Source of the DNA: Proales similis
Taxonomy: Eukaryota; Rotifera; Eurotatoria; Ploima; Proalidae
Assembly (NCBI GenBank): GCA_019059635.1
Contig: JAGVRJ010000012.1
Span: forward strand, 1,426,001 to 1,490,000
Direction: 5' to 3'
DNA: 64,000 nt
Positions 1-12,920 of the stretch are shown one piece after another (position 1 is the stretch's first letter; each line of letters begins with the position of its first letter). The notes beneath the pieces were generated by a model. That model was given only the letters and a program-made list of their open reading frames with translations. It made no database searches and was not told the DNA's origin. A program made the position numbers and the translations under genes.

Positions 1-927
1 ACCACCGTACTGGTACTTGGCCTTCTTTTCGCTTGGTTTCAATATTTGAAATGAACACATGAGCGTCTCGTCGACGCTCATCATTCCACCGGCATTGTCA
101 AACTCGCCACAATAGTTGGGCGCCGAGAACAGGGTGACCAGCTGACGCTTGGCGAAAAACTCGTAGCCGTCCTCGACGACTTGGTGCGCGCGGCAGATGA
201 GATCCATGTCGTGACGGTTGAGAAATTTGGCGACCACGTCGGCGCCGAACGTGAACGAGACGCCTCGGTCGTTCTCGCCCCAGCCCTGGACGTCCTTGTC
301 CGGGTCTGACCAGAGCAGGTCGCACAATAGGCCGGTGTCGGGCACGTCTGTCGGCCTCATGATGCGTCTGATCTGCTCCATGGACTGCAGGTCGGGCGAC
401 AGGCCGCCATGGCAGCAGAATATCTTCTCGTCGATGATGGCGGCGATCGGCAAACAGTTAAAGCAGTCGGTGAACGTCTTCCAGAGTTTGATGTTGAAGC
501 GGCGCTTGCACTCGTCGTAGAAGCCGTATATGCGATTTATGCTGGCGCACTCGTGGTTGCCTCTCAGAAGGAAGAAGTTCTCCGGATACTTGATCTTGTA
601 GGCGAGCAGCAGGCAGATGGTCTCGAGCGACTGCTTGCCGCGGTCGACATAGTCGCCCAGGAACAGGTAGTTGGCCTCGGGCGGAAAGCCGCCGTACTCG
701 AACAAACGCAGCAGGTCCGTGTACTGGCCGTGGATGTCGCCGCAGATTTTTAGCGGCGCTTCGAGCTCGAGCAATATCGGCTGCGAGAGGAATATCTCAC
801 GCGATCGTAGACAGAGAGCGCGCACTTCGTTCTCGGTCATGTTCACTGGCTTGCCTGGCCTCGAGTGGCGCGACTCGATCAAGCGTGATATCAGGTTGTC
901 TACATTCAAGTCTGCCGAGTCTCCCAT
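1..927 (-). CDS. PPP1CB: Serine/threonine protein phosphatase PP1 catalytic subunit, beta-like (3' end beyond window)
   Basis: Catalytic subunit of protein phosphatase 1, a two-metal Ser/Thr phosphatase that regulatory subunits direct to myosin, glycogen or chromatin. The reading frame is open on the minus strand from the ATG at 927 to the window edge (309 codons; the human protein has about 327), so only a short C-terminal tail is missing. All PPP-family metal and catalytic motifs are visible: GDIHGQ, GDYVDRG, RGNHE and CHGG, followed by [11 protein letters not shown]. The last visible residues, KAKYQYGG, match the beta isoform rather than alpha or gamma. No intron is needed in this stretch. 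The start is the first ATG of the frame and gives [16 protein letters not shown], typical of PP1 N-termini. The identification is very secure and the isoform assignment good. Confidence 0.96.
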   Translation of the reverse strand, partial: MGDSADLNVDNLISRLIESRHSRPGKPVNMTENEVRALCLRSREIFLSQPILLELEAPLKICGDIHGQYTDLLRLFEYGGFPPEANYLFLGDYVDRGKQSLETICLLLAYKIKYPENFFLLRGNHECASINRIYGFYDECKRRFNIKLWKTFTDCFNCLPIAAIIDEKIFCCHGGLSPDLQSMEQIRRIMRPTDVPDTGLLCDLLWSDPDKDVQGWGENDRGVSFTFGADVVAKFLNRHDMDLICRAHQVVEDGYEFFAKRQLVTLFSAPNYCGEFDNAGGMMSVDETLMCSFQILKPSEKKAKYQYGG

Positions 928-2845
928 TGCCTCTGTGTGAATCCGATGGGCGCTGGATAAACAAACAAATCTAAAGTGGAAAACTGTTCGTATAGTTGTG
1001 TGCACAGGCAAAGCAAATTTGAGGATAGATTATGCAGCGAGCTCGCTTACTTGGCCTGTTCGGCCTTTGCCTCTCTTTTGAGCATAACTAGCAATGGCGG
1101 CTGCTTCACACAGTGTGTGCTGAACACACACACACACATGAATAGACACTTGGCTCTATCTTGAGCCTATTCGCGGCGAGCATCAATCATAAGCGAGACC
1201 TCGGCGAATACAACAAAACTAACGTGTCGAATGTTCTACGCATAAAAGCCTTCCGTTCGACTTTGCCCTCACATGTAGATCGCTTCTTGGCCCTTCTATC
1301 GCCCTGAGCCTTCTCCCAACTATTGTGATGCACTGAAGCGCGCTAATTCACTCCAATTCGGCTGAGAAATTGAAATAAAAGTGAAGAAAGAGCGAATAGA
1401 TCGATGTCTGCTGGTGATGTCTGAAATGACTCATTCGGGCATTTCATCACAATCTTATTGAGCTTCTCCAACTCGGCTCGATTGAATGGAACGGTTAAGA
1501 GCATTTGGGTTTGTTGGGGTCGAGAATCTAAAATCCGCTCAATTCATACAAATGTGTGTGCCAAGTGATTTATGACGCAGCCATGCTTCCAAAATAAGCT
1601 GCTTTGGCCGTAAAATATGAGCAGCAATCGATCAGGTTTCCTGAGCGCCAAGAGGCGAACAGAGAAATGAAGAAGAAAAACTTGGATTGCCGACGCGAGC
1701 GTTCGCGCACAAAGGAATAAGAGTAAAATTGGAGCAAATAGAGAGAGAGAGAGAGAGCAAAGGAAGGAGAAATAAAGAGCAAACAGAGAAAGAGGCGTTG
1801 ATGAAAAAGCAAGGCAATGATGCAACATCTGATAAGTTGAAGCTTAGATTTCACCATGAGAAGGAAAACTAGAACGATCTCTGCGAGAAGAAGAGAGAGA
1901 GAGAGAGCCGACTTGCAAACATGATATCCAACTGATAGTGCGGCACCTTTGCTTCACAAAGGCGAAGCTGGAGCGCTACGAGCAGAGTGGGCCGCCACCG
2001 ATTGAAGGGAATTTCGAAAGGACGACGATCGCGGCAATGGCGAGGACGAGAAGCTCATGTTGCCGCTCTGGCTCAGTTCGTTGTGTGTGTGTGTTGCAGC
2101 TCTTGTTGGGGCCATAATGCACGTTGGCAACCGTATCAGTAATCCGTGTTGTTCATGTTTTGACCAAGTGCGGTGAATAATTTGCACTTATGCGCTCGTC
2201 GTAACCGCAGCGAAATTCAAATTACCAGCCTGCCGACTGCGCTGCTTTTATTTTCGTTTCAAAGTGGCACACGAGGCGCGCGTTTGAAAGCGCGGGTCGC
2301 TAATAGAGGCCGCCAATAGAATAGGCCGCAGAGGCGGTCGGCTCAAATGCATGTACGGCTTCTTTTATCGTTGCCTAGTGTTTCAAAGGTCTACTTTCCT
2401 CCTTAAGAGCTAGCAAAACTAATATTTGCTCTGGAATTCGTCTCTCTCTCTCTCACGCGCTGAAAAGACGCACAGAAAACAGAGCAGACTCTGGGCGACA
2501 CTTTCAATTAATTAGAAATAGGCTCGAACGCTTGCCTGGATGTGTCTCTGTGGACAAGTGATCAGTGCGTTATGAAATCAAGGCGACAAATCTTCATTTA
2601 CGAGTGCGCAAATGTGATTAGGAACGTACTGATGCAAATCGAAAATTGAATTCTCTATTGACACATATGCGGAAATTGAAGTCTGATTGAGAGAGAGAGA
2701 GAGAGACAGACAGACATCGAGACAGAGAGAGAGAGATTGGGACGAGGCCTGATTGATGATTGACGAAGAAGAAGGAAATAGAGAATTAACATGCAGTATC
2801 CATATTATTACTTAATTCAAGTCTGTTAGCGATCGAAACCGATTT
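928..2845. other. Intergenic, GA-rich microsatellites, no gene seen
   Basis: This 1.9 kb stretch lies between the start of the PP1 gene and the 3' end of 5-oxoprolinase. It holds GA/CT simple repeats near 1741-1757, 1890-1907 and 2688-2735 and a short CA run near 1129-1138. The small open frames here have simple-sequence composition and no recognisable protein. It probably contains the PP1 promoter and 5' UTR. Confidence 0.6.
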
Positions 2846-5800
2846 CTAAACTGTTTGCTGACTGACTGCGTAGTGATGTAAGCTGCCAGTCGCGAGTCTG
2901 GCGTTGAAATCAGCCAATCCAGGTGCAGCAAACGAGGCCTCATCGTGATGCTCTTCAAGGCCGTAGCCCCCTCCTCCAGGTGTCTCCAATCTGAACGTGT
3001 CCTAGAATCCAGTATTAGCTCGTCTCCAACTCACGCAATCAACGCGAGACGCAATCTGTGATCAACTCGAGATGTTGTTTACTTACGCCGGGCTCGACCA
3101 GAACGTGCGACTTGCCGCCCAAGTTTATTAGTCGTCCGTCATTGCGAATGAGCGTGTTTCTGCCTCTGGCGCCGTTCTGGCCGCCGTTCATGCCGTACGG
3201 CTCAAACACACGCCGCTCGGTGAGCACACACAAGTTCAAGGCTCTTTTGAAGACGTACTCTCGAACCAGGCCGTCTCCACCACGATAGCGACCGCGGCCT
3301 CCCGAGCCCTGGCGCAGACTGAAACGCTTCAAGATAATCGGATATCGATTTTCCATTATCTCCACATCTTGAGTCATGTTTGCCTCAGCTCATCTAATCG
3401 AAAAGTTGACAAGTTTAGTGCTTACCAGTGATGCGAGTGTTGGTCATGTGTGAGTGAATGCCACTCCTTCCGTGCCAACTGGGCCCGGCTCCTTCAATCG
3501 CATCCGTCAGGACGTGGAGCTCATTTGAACTTGGAACATAAATCACCTGCGCCGCCTCCGACAGTCTCGTAATAGCCGCCCTCGTTGTTTCCGAATGTGA
3601 TGTTGTTCATGCAGCCCTGCGATGCAGCGCACACGCCAAACGTCTTGAATATGAGATCGACCACTCTTTGACTGGTGAGCACATTGCCGCCGACCACGGC
3701 CGCGTCTTCGGACGGCCACAAGATGCTGCCCTCGGGCACAATTACTTTGACCGGCTTGAGACAGCCTTGATTCAGCGGGATGTCGTAGTCAAGCATGCAG
3801 CGTAGGCAGTAGATCAACGCCGACAGAGTGATGGCGCGCGGTGCGTTGCAGTTTCCGTTCACCTGATACGAGCTGCCAGTGAAGTCGAACACGGCCTCGC
3901 CCTGTTTTTCCGTGTCAAGTCACAATGCTGCCTAAACTCTGGCTCTTGGTGAAGAACGCTTACGGTCTGAGAGTCGATTTCAACCTTGAGGTTCAAATTC
4001 GAGCCGTCGTCCATAAACTCTCTCGCCTCGAATGTCGTCTGCTGAATTGGACTTGACACAGCCAGTCGCTTCATTAGTTCTCGCACACTCTGCTCGGCTG
4101 TGTGCTGAATGTAGCCCATGTAAGACAGAACGACAGAAAGGCCGTATTCGGCGATCAATTGACTGATGAGCTCGATGCCCTGACAGAATGTTGGAATGAG
4201 AAGCGCGCTTGCAAATCGCTAAACAGCCACTCACGCGTTTGTTGGCCGCAATTTGAGCTTTCAGATCCGAGATGTTGTCGGACAGATTTCGCGATCCCGA
4301 ACAACCCGGGTATTTGCCTGGCTCCAGAAAAGCGTCCACAATCGCTGCCAGGGTGCATTAGTTGGCTCAAAGTGGAAGAAGAGCCAAAGCAGAGAGAAGA
4401 TACCTTGTTCTTGAAATTGACCATTTTCGACAATTTTCAGCGACTTGAAAAACGCGCCTTCTTCATAGAGCTTGGTCGAGTTGGGCGGCATTGAGCCAGG
4501 CGTTAGTCCGCCAATGTCTGAATGGTGACCTCGATTGGCGACGAAAAACACCGGCCTCTCTGAGCTGCTGTCAAACACCTGGCAGACGATGGTCACATGA
4601 GGCCAATTCAATTGTTGGTTCATCAACAAACCGGCGTGATGACAGTCAGATCAGGCAGATGACTGCCACCGCATGCAGGATGATTGCTGAGGATCACGTC
4701 GCCCGGCTTGAAGGGTCTAGAGGCGTTCGAGTAGTCGATCTGGTACTTGACTGCCTCCTGCATTGCGCCCAAATGCACAGGAATGTGAGGCGCGTTGGCC
4801 ACCAGGCCACCGTCCGAGTCAAACATCGCACAGCTGTAGTCGAGCCTTTCCTTGATATTGGTCGACACCGACGTGCGCTGAAGCACTCTGAACACAAAAT
4901 CTCAATCCGACCGCTTCATCAAATGTTGCCATTCAGCTCACCTGCCCATTTGCTCGGCAATGCTCATGAAACGATGAGAGAATATTGAGAGTTGGGTGGT
5001 GTCCAGACTTGTCACGTCCGAGTGTTTGCTGTGCGATTCAACTTCGATCCACAGATCTCCGGCCGAGTCAAAGGACGCCTCGCAGTCGGGCTCAATCAAT
5101 ATTGTGCTTTTCATTTCAATCAACAGCCAATTGATTTCAAAGTCACTGTCACTTCCACCGACCTGTTTTTTTCGAGCAAAATCGCCGGTCCTCGGATTCG
5201 ATCGTTCAAATGCACGTCTTCGATTCGATACAAGCTGGTCTTCTGAAAGCCGCCTTCGAAGTAAACGTCCTTCACCTTGAAACGAGTTGACTGTCAACTC
5301 GACCATTCAATCAATTTATCGATTACCCACCGAAATAGGCTTCAGCTGGGTGCCAACGGGTCGAGTGAACTTTTCCGCCTTGACCAGTTTATCGTGCGTT
5401 TTGCCCACCGCTCTAATTCGAATGTCCTCGACAAGAATCTGACGATCCAAGTTGAATCCGAACTCGTTTTTGTAACTTTGACCATTCGAGTTTTAAATGG
5501 TGGCCAAATGAGTGGTCAATTTGACTGATTTACGTTTGATTGAATTTCTGCTCGAAATCGGCACAGTTCAGCAAGAGCAAGTTTTGGGAGGAACGCTGCG
5601 GCGAGCACATGATGCAGTTGTCCGTGCCTCGATAGCGAAGATTCAAATATGGAGTCACTTGAATGGCCGCCTCGTTAAATCCTTCCTCCCTTTCCAAGAA
5701 CTCGACCGCCTTCTGCTTGAGTCGAGCCAGACTGCTCAATATGACGAGCTTCAGGTTCTGCTCGTTGAGCTCAAGTCCACAAGGCTCTTGCTCTTCGCAG

Positions 5801-8078
5801 ACCACGTCGGCCATCGACAGGCCATAAGCGGACAGGATCCCTTCAGCCCGCGCGATCAGCAAGTTTTCCGACCAGGTTTTTTTTGGCGGCTTACCCGAGT
5901 ACTTGTTCACATTTATGCGTCGGATTGCCAGTGAACGGGCCAGAGCGCAAGCGTGCTGTCCACCCGCACCGCCAAAGCAGGCCAGAACGTGCTTCTTGGT
6001 GTCGTAGCCTTTGCCCTCGGTTAAATTACGGATGGGCCGACACATGGCCTCGTTGGCCACTCGAATGAAGCCAAGCGCCACTTCTTCCACGCTCATCGGA
6101 GTCAAATTCTTTTCCGCTTGATATTGGTTCACCTAAAACGCATGAATCAGAGTTCTACACAGGCCGGATGATCCAACACACCGACCTGAGTGGTCAACTG
6201 GTCGAATAGACGCCGAGTTGAATCCAAGTCGAGCGCCTCGTTTTGATTTGGGCCGAAAATTTTGGGAAAGAACTCGGCGTCGAGTCTGCCCAGTAACAAG
6301 TTGGCGTCAGTGATCGTCAACGGTCCGCCTTATTGAACCAAAATGAGACAAGATCGAGCAGCTGATATTCAATGAATACCTTTTTTGTAGCAGGCAGGGC
6401 CTGGATTGGACGACGCCTTTGGACAGACGGTGTCAAGAGGCAGGCAAACGTGAACAGTCTTGAGGACGTACCGACTCAGGTCCGACAACGAAGAGGCCGG
6501 CGCGGAAGAAGAGCATGGAACCACCGCCGGCCGCGATTGTGTTTATGTCAATCTGGGGCGCTTGAATCAAGTAGCCGGCAGTGTGAGTCTCAAACACGTG
6601 CTCGTAGGTGCCGTCGTAGCGGGACACGTCAGTGCTTGTTCCTTTTCAAGGTGTCAGTGGGCGATCAGGCCGAGCCACTTTGATCTACCTCCCATATCGA
6701 AGCCAATAACTGGCTGGCGTCCATTTTGCTCATAGCAGGTCACAGCGTAGCCAACAACTCCGCCGGCTGGTCCGCTCATTATGGCTGAACGAACTTGTTT
6801 GAAGCGATAATTGCATTCGGTCTGGCATTCTTACCTCGACTGCCCCTGAAACTGAGCGAAAAAATGAAACCGAGACGAAAATGAAGGGACAAGAGATGGG
6901 GGCTTACTGGTCCATAGAGACAAGACCACCGTCCGACTGCATGAACAAGACGTTTAGATCGGTGTCGAACGACTGCTTGAAGCTGTTTAGGTACAAGTCA
7001 ATCGACGGCGTGAGGTAAGCATCCACACACGCTTTAATGATAATCCAGGTCAATTACGGATCGACTCACACTTTACGCGTCACTCACTCGTGAGGCCACG
7101 AGGCACCGCTCGAACCATCGGACTGGTTTTGTGCGACAGACTGACGTTTGTGAATCCCAAATCTTGCGCCATTCGTCCAATCTGAAGCTCATGCTCATGG
7201 AAGCTGTTTAGTTTTGGGAGAGAGAATCGACTGCCAGAACGAGACCGCTTACATGTAAGAGTGAATGAGCACGACTGCGATGTTGCTGACTCCTCGCTCT
7301 TTCAGCTCTCTCAGACTCCTCTCCACGCTGGTCTTGTCCAGTTCGGTTACAATTTTGACCTGAATTTCAGTCAGATTCGCTTTTATCTGCCCGTCATGCG
7401 AATCGACTGGTTCTAACTGACCCGTTTTCCGTTCGGCAAATCGACCACCAGTCCATTCTCATCACTTTTTTCTGCTTCGTCGACAGGCACCACTCGCTCG
7501 TCGATCTCAATCACTTGGTCGTAGAGCATTTGTGGCATTCGAATCGACTTGATTCCACAAACGTGATTGACTCGGATTAAAATAAAAAGAAAGAGAGAAC
7601 AAATCAAACCAAATCGAACAGATTGGGACGTGACTGGTTGCCAATGTAGAGAAGATCTCGAAAGCCTTTGGTGATCAGCAGTGCGAACTTGTCGCCTTTA
7701 GACTCGAGCAGCGCGTTGGTTGCCACCGTGGTGCCCATTCGTATCCACTCGATAAGAGAAGAGTCGATTTTTCCATCGCGATTCCAGCTCTCTCCCTCCT
7801 TGGATGGCCGAGTCGATCGATTCAAAATAAAATGAGAGCAACAACAACAACAACCCACTTGTTGAAGAATGTCCTTGATCGCTTGGGTGGGCGCGTCTTG
7901 GTAGAACGACCGATTCTCTGACAACAGCTTTCGGGTCAGTACGCGCTCGTCCGGCGTGATGCAGTAAACGTCGGTAAAAGTGCCACCTGTTGTCAGAATA
8001 AATTGGCTCAATAGTCGACACAATGCCGACAAGCAACGGGCTACCTCGATCGATGGCGAATCTGTAGCCTCGTTTCAT
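2846..8078 (-). CDS. OPLAH: 5-oxoprolinase (ATP-hydrolysing), multi-exon
   Basis: Cytosolic enzyme of the gamma-glutamyl (glutathione) cycle that converts 5-oxo-L-proline to L-glutamate with ATP. Exon 1 ends in the codons for AIDRG and splices to GTFTDV, rebuilding the DRGGTFTDV phosphate-binding start of the hydantoinase A N-terminal domain. Later exons give [14 protein letters not shown], then ISTFDMGGTS-region and [10 protein letters not shown] segments of the hydantoinase A domain. The hydantoinase B half follows with [37 protein letters not shown] and PLNQGCL. The last exon gives ETPGGGGYG and ends at 2846-2848. Coverage is collinear with the human protein of about 1,288 residues. Introns are short; one near 7800-7858 is stop-free and would otherwise insert a poly-Cys run. 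I did not resolve every exon boundary in the middle of the gene. Confidence 0.95.
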
Positions 8079-8413
8079 CTTCTCCCGAAATCTATTTGCG
8101 TTGCACGTATCTGGTTTGACATGCGATTATGCTTGCGTTCTTTTCAACTTTGGTTTTTTTTTCTGTATGGCCTCGATTCGAAAAGAATTCGCCGACAAAT
8201 AACAGATTTAAATTCACACTTGACGAGCGTGATAGGAAAGCCAGAGCAGCTTGGACTTGATCATTTTATTGTTGGCAGCCAAAAGGGCAGCAAAGAGAAT
8301 TGATCAAATAAGCAAGAGAAATAGATCAACATTCTGAATGTTGCTCGAGACCAAGCCAGAGTCACGAGAGAGAGAGACGAGCAGGCAATTTTTACAAATT
8401 TTTTCACGCAGGT
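8079..8413. other. Short intergenic spacer between tandem genes
   Basis: 335 bp separate the 5-oxoprolinase start codon from the upstream CTNNBL1 stop codon on the same strand. The stretch must hold the CTNNBL1 3' UTR and the oxoprolinase promoter. An open frame crosses it on the plus strand but has no recognisable content. Confidence 0.5.
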
Positions 8414-10797
8414 CTAGAATTTTTCGATGAGCTCATTCACTCGTTGGCGTTCGTTGGCGATCGACTCTTGCTCGCTTGCTTCACTTGCCTTGCCGTCGCC
8501 CAGATTGTCCAAGTATTCTGTTTTAAAGCAGCCAGTTGAGTACTGAGCGTTCGACAAGAGCTGTTGGCTCACCTTTGATTATTTCGATGAGTCTGCTCTT
8601 GGGCACTTTGCGCAAATTGAGCAATTTGTTCACTCTACTTCGAATCTTGGCCATTTTTAATAAGCCAAGAGTAATGCTCAGGCTGCTTGTTACAGAGGCC
8701 ACTTACCGAGCCAGTTCCGTTCACACTTATGTCGAGCATTGTGTAGACAATCGACTGGAGAGCAAACAGGCCGTTGTCAAGTCGGCGCATGTAAAACTCG
8801 GCCTCGTACTCGTCTTCGTCCTCGAACATCTCCTCGTCCGGCTCGCTGGTCTGCTCGACTTGCTCAAGGTATTTTAAGAAGAGCTCAAACAGCCGGTCAA
8901 TCTTGTCCGGGTGCATTTATAATCAACTTTTTCAATTAAGCCGATCGCTCACCTTTTCATGGTCGTTCTCTAGAAATTTGTTTATCACTCGCTGCTTGTT
9001 GGCTCCCTCGCAGTTCTTGAGCAACGACGCAATGATGGCCACAATGTGCTCTGCGGTCGGAACTAAGAATTGAGTCGAGGCTGCAAGCGAGAAAAAGACG
9101 CAGACCTTCGTTGTCGTAGCCGGATCGCTCCTTCTTCTTGCTCATGGGCTGCATGAACAAAGGAAATAGAATGGCCAGTCCGAGCATTTCCACAAACGCC
9201 TGGCAGGTCTCTTTGCCGTCCAGATTGTTCATTGCGTAGCTGAGCACCTTGAGCGCGCCGTTGCGAGCCGCCTTCCGCTCTCTGAGGATGATGCGCATCA
9301 GCTGCAGTCCTTCCGCTTCGAGGAACTTGCCTCGGTTCGCCGCGTACATGATCGTCGAGCAAAGACAATCGAACAGGTTCTCCATATACTCGATCTCGTC
9401 GGCTGAGCTCGGCTTGTTCTTTTTGTAATGCTGAGCGTCGTCTTGCTGTTCATTTGGTCGCCTCTGGAACTCAGTCGCGTTGACTACTTACCGCAATCTG
9501 CTGAAGCAGCAGCTCGATGCCGTCTGACTCGCCCAAGAGCTTGCGGTTCTCGTCCTCGTCTTGAAGCAGAATTGACAAGATCTCAACGGCGTACAGTTTG
9601 TTTTGGTCAAAGCCTTTGCTCTTGTTGGTCGTTAGAAAGGAGAATACGCGCCCGAACAGAGCCAGATGGCCAAGTTTCGTTTACTTTAAGCCGCTTTAAC
9701 AGCCAACTCATCAGGCCTTGTCGACACGACTCGATCTTGAGCGACGGAATCAGCTCCAGAATGTTTTCGATGATGCCTGCAATTTTCGCTCAAACTTTGT
9801 TTGATTCGACGAGTGTGGCTGACCAACCTAAGGCGTTGTGGACTCCGTCCGCTTCCTCTTTACTACTCTCGTCGAATCTGTCCAAATTGAGCACGAGCTG
9901 GGTGAACAGCTGCTGCTCTTGCTTCAATATTCACTCGAGTAGGATCGACAACTCAAGTGGAAAAGTGACCTCAACTACTACTGACCATCTTCTCCACGAG
10001 CGCGTTTATGTTCTCGATTCCATCGGCGTTGCTCTCACTGTCGGTCAGCTCCTCGATTAGGCCCAGCACGGCAATCACAATGTCTTTGAACGATTGCTCT
10101 AGCAAGAACTAGTCCGATCGCTTGAAAACGCTGCTTACCGATATTCTCGTGATTGAGCAGTCCGAGCAGTTGAGGCACAAAGTTGGAGCTGAACAAGATC
10201 GGATAGAGGTCTGCGCGCGTGCCTAGTTGCATCAGCTCCTGAATCGAGTCGTTCAGCTCGATCTCTGACTGCATGAACCTGTGCAAGAGCAGCGCAGGAG
10301 AAAGAGACCGCTGTAAATAGGCAGCAGCAGTAACCGTGAGCGGGTTGTTATTCAAAAGCTCACTTTTCGGGCGTGTCGGCGAACTTGATTCTCATCTCCT
10401 GATTCTTCTTCATCTTCTTCTCGAACTGATTCAAAAGGCGCTTGAGCGCAGTTTCGGTCAATGCCTCGACCTAGCTAGCCAGAGTGCGTGTTTAATAACT
10501 GAGCCGATTGAGCCTGCCGACCGAGTCGATCAGAACAAGGCGGAGAAGATTAGTGCTCACGTCCGGCTCATTCTCGAGCATTTTCAACACTTGAAGCTTC
10601 TGCTGCTGGTCCATGTCTGCGATCGAGTCGAGTTTGAGTCGTTTTTGCGGCACATTGTTGCCGTTCGATTCGCTGGCGTGTGCTCTCTCGCTCAGCGGAG
10701 TTTCAGGCTTTCCACAATTCCAAGTTTACTTCCAGCCCAGTCGTGCTTCGCCTCTAATTCAGATTACCTCGAATTTCAACAGCTCGTCCACATTCAT
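8414..10797 (-). CDS. CTNNBL1: Beta-catenin-like protein 1 (ARM-like, spliceosome-associated)
   Basis: Nuclear armadillo-like repeat protein associated with the Prp19/CDC5L spliceosomal complex. The start at 10797 gives MNVDELLKFE, matching the family's MDVGELL start, and is followed by an intron. Recognisable blocks in order are a helical N-terminal region with SEIELNDSIQELMQL, a middle ARM region, MENLFDCLCSTIM, FLEAEGLQLMRIILRERK, LGLAILFPLFMQP, EAEFYMRRLDNGLFALQSI and a C-terminus of VNELIEKF followed by TAG at 8414-8416. The family end is GLLENF in human. Introns are short and canonical. The acidic DEDEYE patch before the YMRRLD block is also a family feature. It lies head-to-tail with 5-oxoprolinase and the coiled-coil gene, with spacers of about 335 and 207 bp. 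Confidence 0.93.
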
Positions 10798-11004
10798 TTC
10801 TCGTTCTGTTCGTCTTGGTTGGCCAAATTACGCGTCTACACTCAACACCATCGACCTAGTCGTGTTTAGACACAACGACGAAAACGACAGCGATGAAAAA
10901 TAACTTGTCCGCGTTTGGTCAGCAGTTTATTCAAAGCAGCAGCAGCAGCTAAAAGTCTATTCTGTTTTATTTAAAGCTTCTACAAACGAAAAATTGATCG
11001 TCGT

Positions 11005-12920
11005 TCATCTTTTGATTTCGATGCCGATGTTGTACTCTTGTTCGTCGACCTCGCTTAGCTCCTTGCAAGCTTCGAAATGAAACTTGGCGCTTCCGAACGG
11101 CTTGAGCGAAGGCGACGCCGCCTTTGACCAGGTCACTCTCATCGAGTCGGGCATCCTATTTGGGTGAGTGGGGTGCTCAGCTGCGCTAGAAACGAGCTCA
11201 AGTCTACAAACCTGGTGCCTTTGGTGGCCATCTCTTTGACAAGACGTTCGTTGAGCTCGCGCTCGTTCTTCAAGTACAGGCTGAGTCGCTTTTTCTCTGC
11301 CTCGAGCACCCAAACGCTTTTGTTCAGCGAGTTGACCTCTTTGGCGAGTTGGTCGCATTTCAGCTGCATCAGACGGCTCTGCTTGCCGATCTCGTTGTCG
11401 AAACGAATCTTGGCCGACTCGGCTTCGCTTCGATGCTTCCATCTGAGCTCGTCGTTCTTGCGCTGCTCGCTTCTCAGCTCGCGGCCCATCTGATCTATTT
11501 TGGCCTGCAGCTCACGATGCTTGCCAAACGCCACTTCAAGCTCTTCGATGTGAGCCGTCTTTAGTCGACGTAGCTCACTCTGCAGGCGCTGATTGTCCTG
11601 CTTCAATTGACTCAGTTTGTCGCTGTCTCGTCTGATGTTCGCCTCGAGCTCGTTCAATCTCGATTTCAACTGATCGTTCTCTTCGCCCAGCTGCTTGGCC
11701 CTGCTTTTCAGTGCCTTCTCTTCTCGCTCAGTCTCGCTCGAAGGCCGATGCGTCTCAAGACTGAACTCGCGGAATTTGCCCACAAACTGAATTGTTTCTC
11801 TTTCGCCACTGTCTCGATTCAGCGCTTGTCTTTCCAAGTCCAGTATCTTCCTAATGGCTCGAACTCGGCTCATGTCAACCACTCCTGTCATTCAAGTCAA
11901 CTTAATTACGTTCTCAGCTCTAGATTGGAGTTCTCCGCCCGGTCCAGAGCGCGCTGGAGCCGTTCGTGCTCTCTGCGCAGCTCAAGTTCTCTGTTGCTTC
12001 TTTGATTCTGAATTTGGCAATTTAGAGCAACCAATCGGCTTTTGAGCCTTCCAACTCACTTCGGCTATTTCATTGAGGGCACTGCGACTGAATACTTGCT
12101 TGGGCTGGCTGTTTCCCTTCAGCTATTTGATGCCAGTCAAAATAAAAAAATGAAGCGATCAAAGTTGCTGGACAGATTCTTACTCGCTCGATGCAAAGAG
12201 ATGAGCTTCGTTTGGGCCTCACTCCGTCCTGGCTCGATTCGCTCTGATTTTTCGACTCTGGACAAGTGTTTTGCTCCGTTTGTTGACCTTGAGAAGAATT
12301 CTGGGCGCTGGTCAACACCTGCTCATTCTTGGCCGTCTCATTCGGATTGACTGCAATACCGATTTGGTGACCTTGGTCGTTGTTCTCTTGATTTAGAGCT
12401 TGCTCGCTTGTTTTTCAAAACTCAAGTTCGATCTGAACCAAAACTGGACGCCCTCATCTTACCCTTTGGCTTCGGAGCAATTTTCGATTGCCTGAGCGCC
12501 CGAGTCCGAGTCGCTGCAACTTTGCCTCTCTTCTCGGCGTCTGTTCAACTCGCTCAGATAGCTCTCAAGCTCCTTGATCAATTTTAAAAATGAAACGCAA
12601 GTTTATGATTTCACAACAGAGTGGGCAGTTGCAGCTTGAAACGGGCTTTGATTTGGCGCCGCGTTTACCTCCAGACTTTTGTACAACTTTCTGAACTGAC
12701 ACAGCTTCCTGTCCACCTGGGGCAGTTTGACACACGTCGTTCTGGTCTCGCTTTCCTCACAGGCCACAAAGCGCATTCTCTCAGCGCCTATTTGTTTGCC
12801 TTGACTCAATTGCGCTCTTTGGCCTGCGTCTCGGTTCGAATCGATTCCAAGCACAAACACATGGCCACAAAACTGATTAAAGTCTTTGCTCAGACTAGCG
12901 ACCACGAATCGGGTGTCCAC
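11005..12920 (-). CDS. Coiled-coil protein of unknown function
   Basis: I do not recognise this family. Several exons assemble in frame on the minus strand. A first piece (frame open from 12920; the ATG could instead be near 12777) contains LPQVDRKLCQFRKLYKSLE and splices to ELESYLSELNRRREERQ. A low-complexity polar linker follows, rich in Gln, Asn and Ser. Then comes a heptad-rich segment near 11890-11215, including ENDQLKSRLNELEANI and QDNQRLQSELRRLK, predicted as long parallel coiled coil. The last exon gives MRVTWSKAASPSLKPFG, a short folded or tail region, and ends at TGA 11005-11007. Splice junctions are phase-consistent, which argues for a real gene. The length is roughly 450-500 residues. 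A centrosomal, Golgi or cytoskeletal scaffold is possible, but that rests only on the coiled coil. Confidence 0.62.

Noticed and set aside
1741-2735. GA/CT tracts as remnants of mobile elements
   Set aside because: They are plain microsatellites. No terminal repeats, transposase or reverse transcriptase were seen anywhere in the window.
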